Origin: Anaerolineales bacterium
GTDB taxonomy: Bacteria; Chloroflexota; Anaerolineae; Anaerolineales; DRMV01
NCBI GenBank assembly: GCA_015484985.1
Contig: WFUL01000083.1
Coordinates: 1 to 5,814 of the forward strand
Reading direction: 5' to 3'
DNA length: 5,814 bases
The position numbers and the translations under genes are program-made. Shown here piece after piece: positions 4,821 through 5,814 of this stretch. Position 1 is the first letter of the stretch. The number at the start of each line of letters is the position of its first letter. The notes beneath the pieces are model-generated. The model worked only from the letters and a program-made list of their open reading frames with translations. It did not search any database and was not told the origin of the DNA.

Positions 4821-5683
4821 GGCCATCGGGGGAACTGGTCAAAGCGCGGCGGCCGTTTCTCCAAAAAGGCCCGCCGCCCCTCTTCGGCTTCGTCGGTCAT
4901 GTAGGCCAGGCGAGTGGCTTCCCCGGCGAAGAGTTGTTGCCCCACCAGGCCATCGTCGATGAGGTTGAAGGCGTATTTGAGGAAGCGGATGCTCATGGGA
5001 CTTTTGCTGTTGATGATTTGGGCCCACTCGAAGGCCACCACCTCCAGGTCCTCATGGGGCACCACGGCGTTGACCATGCCCATCTGATACGCTTCTTCCG
5101 CGGTGTACACCTTCTCCAGGAAGAAGACCTCCCGGGCCCGCTTTTGACCGATGTGCCGGGCCAGGTAGGCCGAGCCATAGCCCGCGTCGAAACTGGCCAC
5201 GCGCGCGTCGGCCTGCTGGAAGCGGGCGTGCTCCTTGCTGGCGATGGTCAGGTCGCACACCACGTGCAGGCTGTGCCCGCCGCCCACGGCCCAGCCTGGG
5301 ACCACGGCAATGACCACTTTGGGCATGAAGCGAATCATCCGCTGGAGTTCCAGCACGTGCAGTCGGGGGAGTTCGTAACCGCCTGCATACCCGCCCTTGG
5401 TGCGCACCCGCTGGTCGCCCCCCGCGGAGAAGGCCCAGCCGCCGTCCTTGGGGGAAGGCCCTTCCCCGGTGAGCAGGATGGTGCCGATGGAGGTGTCCAG
5501 CCACGCGTCCCGAAAGGCTTCGATCATCTCGTCAATGGTCTCCGGACGGAAGGCGTTCCGCACCTCAGGGCGATTGAAGGCGATACGGGCCACCCCCTGA
5601 GCCTTGTAATACGTGATGTCCCGATAGTCCTTGACCTTCTGCCAGTCCGCCGCCTTGCGGATGTACTTCCAGGTATCGGGCAT
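4817..5683 (-). CDS. menB: 1,4-dihydroxy-2-naphthoyl-CoA synthase (MenB)
   Basis: Crotonase-fold enzyme that closes the second ring of menaquinone: o-succinylbenzoyl-CoA to 1,4-dihydroxy-2-naphthoyl-CoA, a cytosolic step. The 288 residues match the usual length. Family signatures are strong: FSAGGDQRVR (85-94, part of the oxyanion hole), GWAVGGGHSLHVVCDLTIAS (130-149), and QADARVASFDAGYGSAYLAR (157-176) with the MenB-type SFDxGxGSxYLAR. The C-terminus has YMTDEAEEGRRAFLEKRPP (261-279), in the region that swaps between subunits. Position 159 is Asp where the bicarbonate-dependent E. coli enzyme has Gly, so this should be the type that uses its own carboxylate and needs no bicarbonate. The start at 5683 follows AGGAGG (5691-5696) by seven bases; an ATG at 5701 in frame lies upstream of that site and is unlikely. 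The stop overlaps the CPBP gene start (ATGA). Confidence 0.96.
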   Translation of the reverse strand: MPDTWKYIRKAADWQKVKDYRDITYYKAQGVARIAFNRPEVRNAFRPETIDEMIEAFRDAWLDTSIGTILLTGEGPSPKDGGWAFSAGGDQRVRTKGGYAGGYELPRLHVLELQRMIRFMPKVVIAVVPGWAVGGGHSLHVVCDLTIASKEHARFQQADARVASFDAGYGSAYLARHIGQKRAREVFFLEKVYTAEEAYQMGMVNAVVPHEDLEVVAFEWAQIINSKSPMSIRFLKYAFNLIDDGLVGQQLFAGEATRLAYMTDEAEEGRRAFLEKRPPRFDQFPRWP

Positions 5684-5690
5684 GACCGCG

Positions 5691-5696
5691 CCTCCT
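5691..5696 (-). promoter_or_regulatory. Ribosome binding site fixing the menB start
   Basis: AGGAGG on the minus strand lies seven bases before the ATG at 5683. It rules out the in-frame ATG at 5701, which would place the site inside the gene and has no comparable site of its own. Confidence 0.85.
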
Positions 5697-5729
5697 CGCA
5701 TGTCCTGGGAAATTCGGTTTCGTGCCGGA

Positions 5730-5735
5730 ATTATA
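5730..5735 (-). promoter_or_regulatory. menB: -10 box of the menB promoter
   Basis: Perfect TATAAT on the minus strand, about 47 bases before the menB start. The base run 17 bp upstream (TTATAG) is a poor -35, so the promoter may be weak, activator-dependent, or use a different contact. It is the mirror image of the + strand TATAAT at 5754-5759. Confidence 0.6.
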
Positions 5736-5750
5736 CTCCCGCCGTAAAGG

Positions 5751-5759
5751 TGCTATAAT
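5751..5759 (+). promoter_or_regulatory. Extended -10 promoter of the divergent gene at the right edge
   Basis: TGC followed by TATAAT is a textbook extended -10 element, which can work without a good -35; the hexamer 17 bp upstream is TTATAC, a poor match. Transcription would start near 5766, giving a leader of about 42 bases before the GTG at 5808. Confidence 0.6.
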
Positions 5760-5807
5760 TCGCGTTGTTTCACGAGCCAATCCTGGGCATGGCAGGAGGA
5801 GGTCAGC

Positions 5808-5814
5808 GTGCAAA
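5808..5814 (+). CDS. Start of a divergent gene, only two codons in the window
   Basis: A strong Shine-Dalgarno, AGGAGGAGG (5794-5802), lies five bases before GTG at 5808, and an extended -10 promoter sits upstream. Only GTG CAA A is present, so the product cannot be told. Its back-to-back arrangement with menB makes another menaquinone gene a reasonable but untested guess. A second possible start, ATG at 5789, is in another frame and has no ribosome binding site. Confidence 0.5.

Noticed and set aside
4733..5758. 341-codon + strand open frame opposite menB
   Set aside because: Antisense to an unmistakable menB; the length comes from codon bias, and there is no start signal or known domain.

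Overview
The window looks like chromosomal DNA from a menaquinone-making, GC-rich bacterium, most likely Chloroflexota of the Anaerolineae type. This placement is an inference from three things: (i) the sugar-binding lipoprotein has a Val/Thr/Glu-rich repeat tether right after its lipobox, a habit I associate with Anaerolineae binding proteins; (ii) there is a free-standing SpoVS-family gene; (iii) MenB is of the form that carries an Asp in the active site. Nothing points to a phage, plasmid, IS element, CRISPR array, rRNA or tRNA.

Left block (1-2280, minus strand): a two-gene sugar-uptake unit read leftwards. A consensus sigma-70-type promoter (TTGACA, 17 bp, TATGAT) overlaps or abuts a perfect 18-bp palindrome with a central CG. 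It drives a LacI-family repressor, followed 12 bp later by an ABC-transporter solute-binding lipoprotein that runs off the left edge. The binding protein resembles alpha-glucoside (AglE-like) binding proteins. The simplest reading is an autoregulated sugar-responsive operon, with permease genes probably further left.

Middle (2281-2926): about 650 bp without a convincing gene. It holds two tandem pairs of a GTTTGGACA-type 10-mer, each with a 12-bp period and the pairs in opposite orientation. It also holds a nested inverted repeat whose inner 13-bp stem is followed by a T-rich run on the + strand. That looks like a terminator with no visible gene to terminate, so a small RNA or a structured element is possible.

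Right of centre (2927-4139): a spoVS-like gene on the + strand with its own promoter and strong ribosome binding site. Its stop codon lies inside the end of a convergent DedA-family membrane protein gene, with a 9-bp overlap.

Right block (4137-5814): menB (1,4-dihydroxy-2-naphthoyl-CoA synthase) on the minus strand overlaps a CPBP/Rce1-like membrane protein gene by ATGA. The dedA-family gene follows on the same strand after about 100 bp, with its own TATAAT. Upstream of menB, two TATAAT boxes in mirror image form a compact divergent promoter. The right-hand one serves a gene whose GTG start is just at the window edge. MenB belongs to menaquinone synthesis; the two membrane proteins have no demonstrated link to it.
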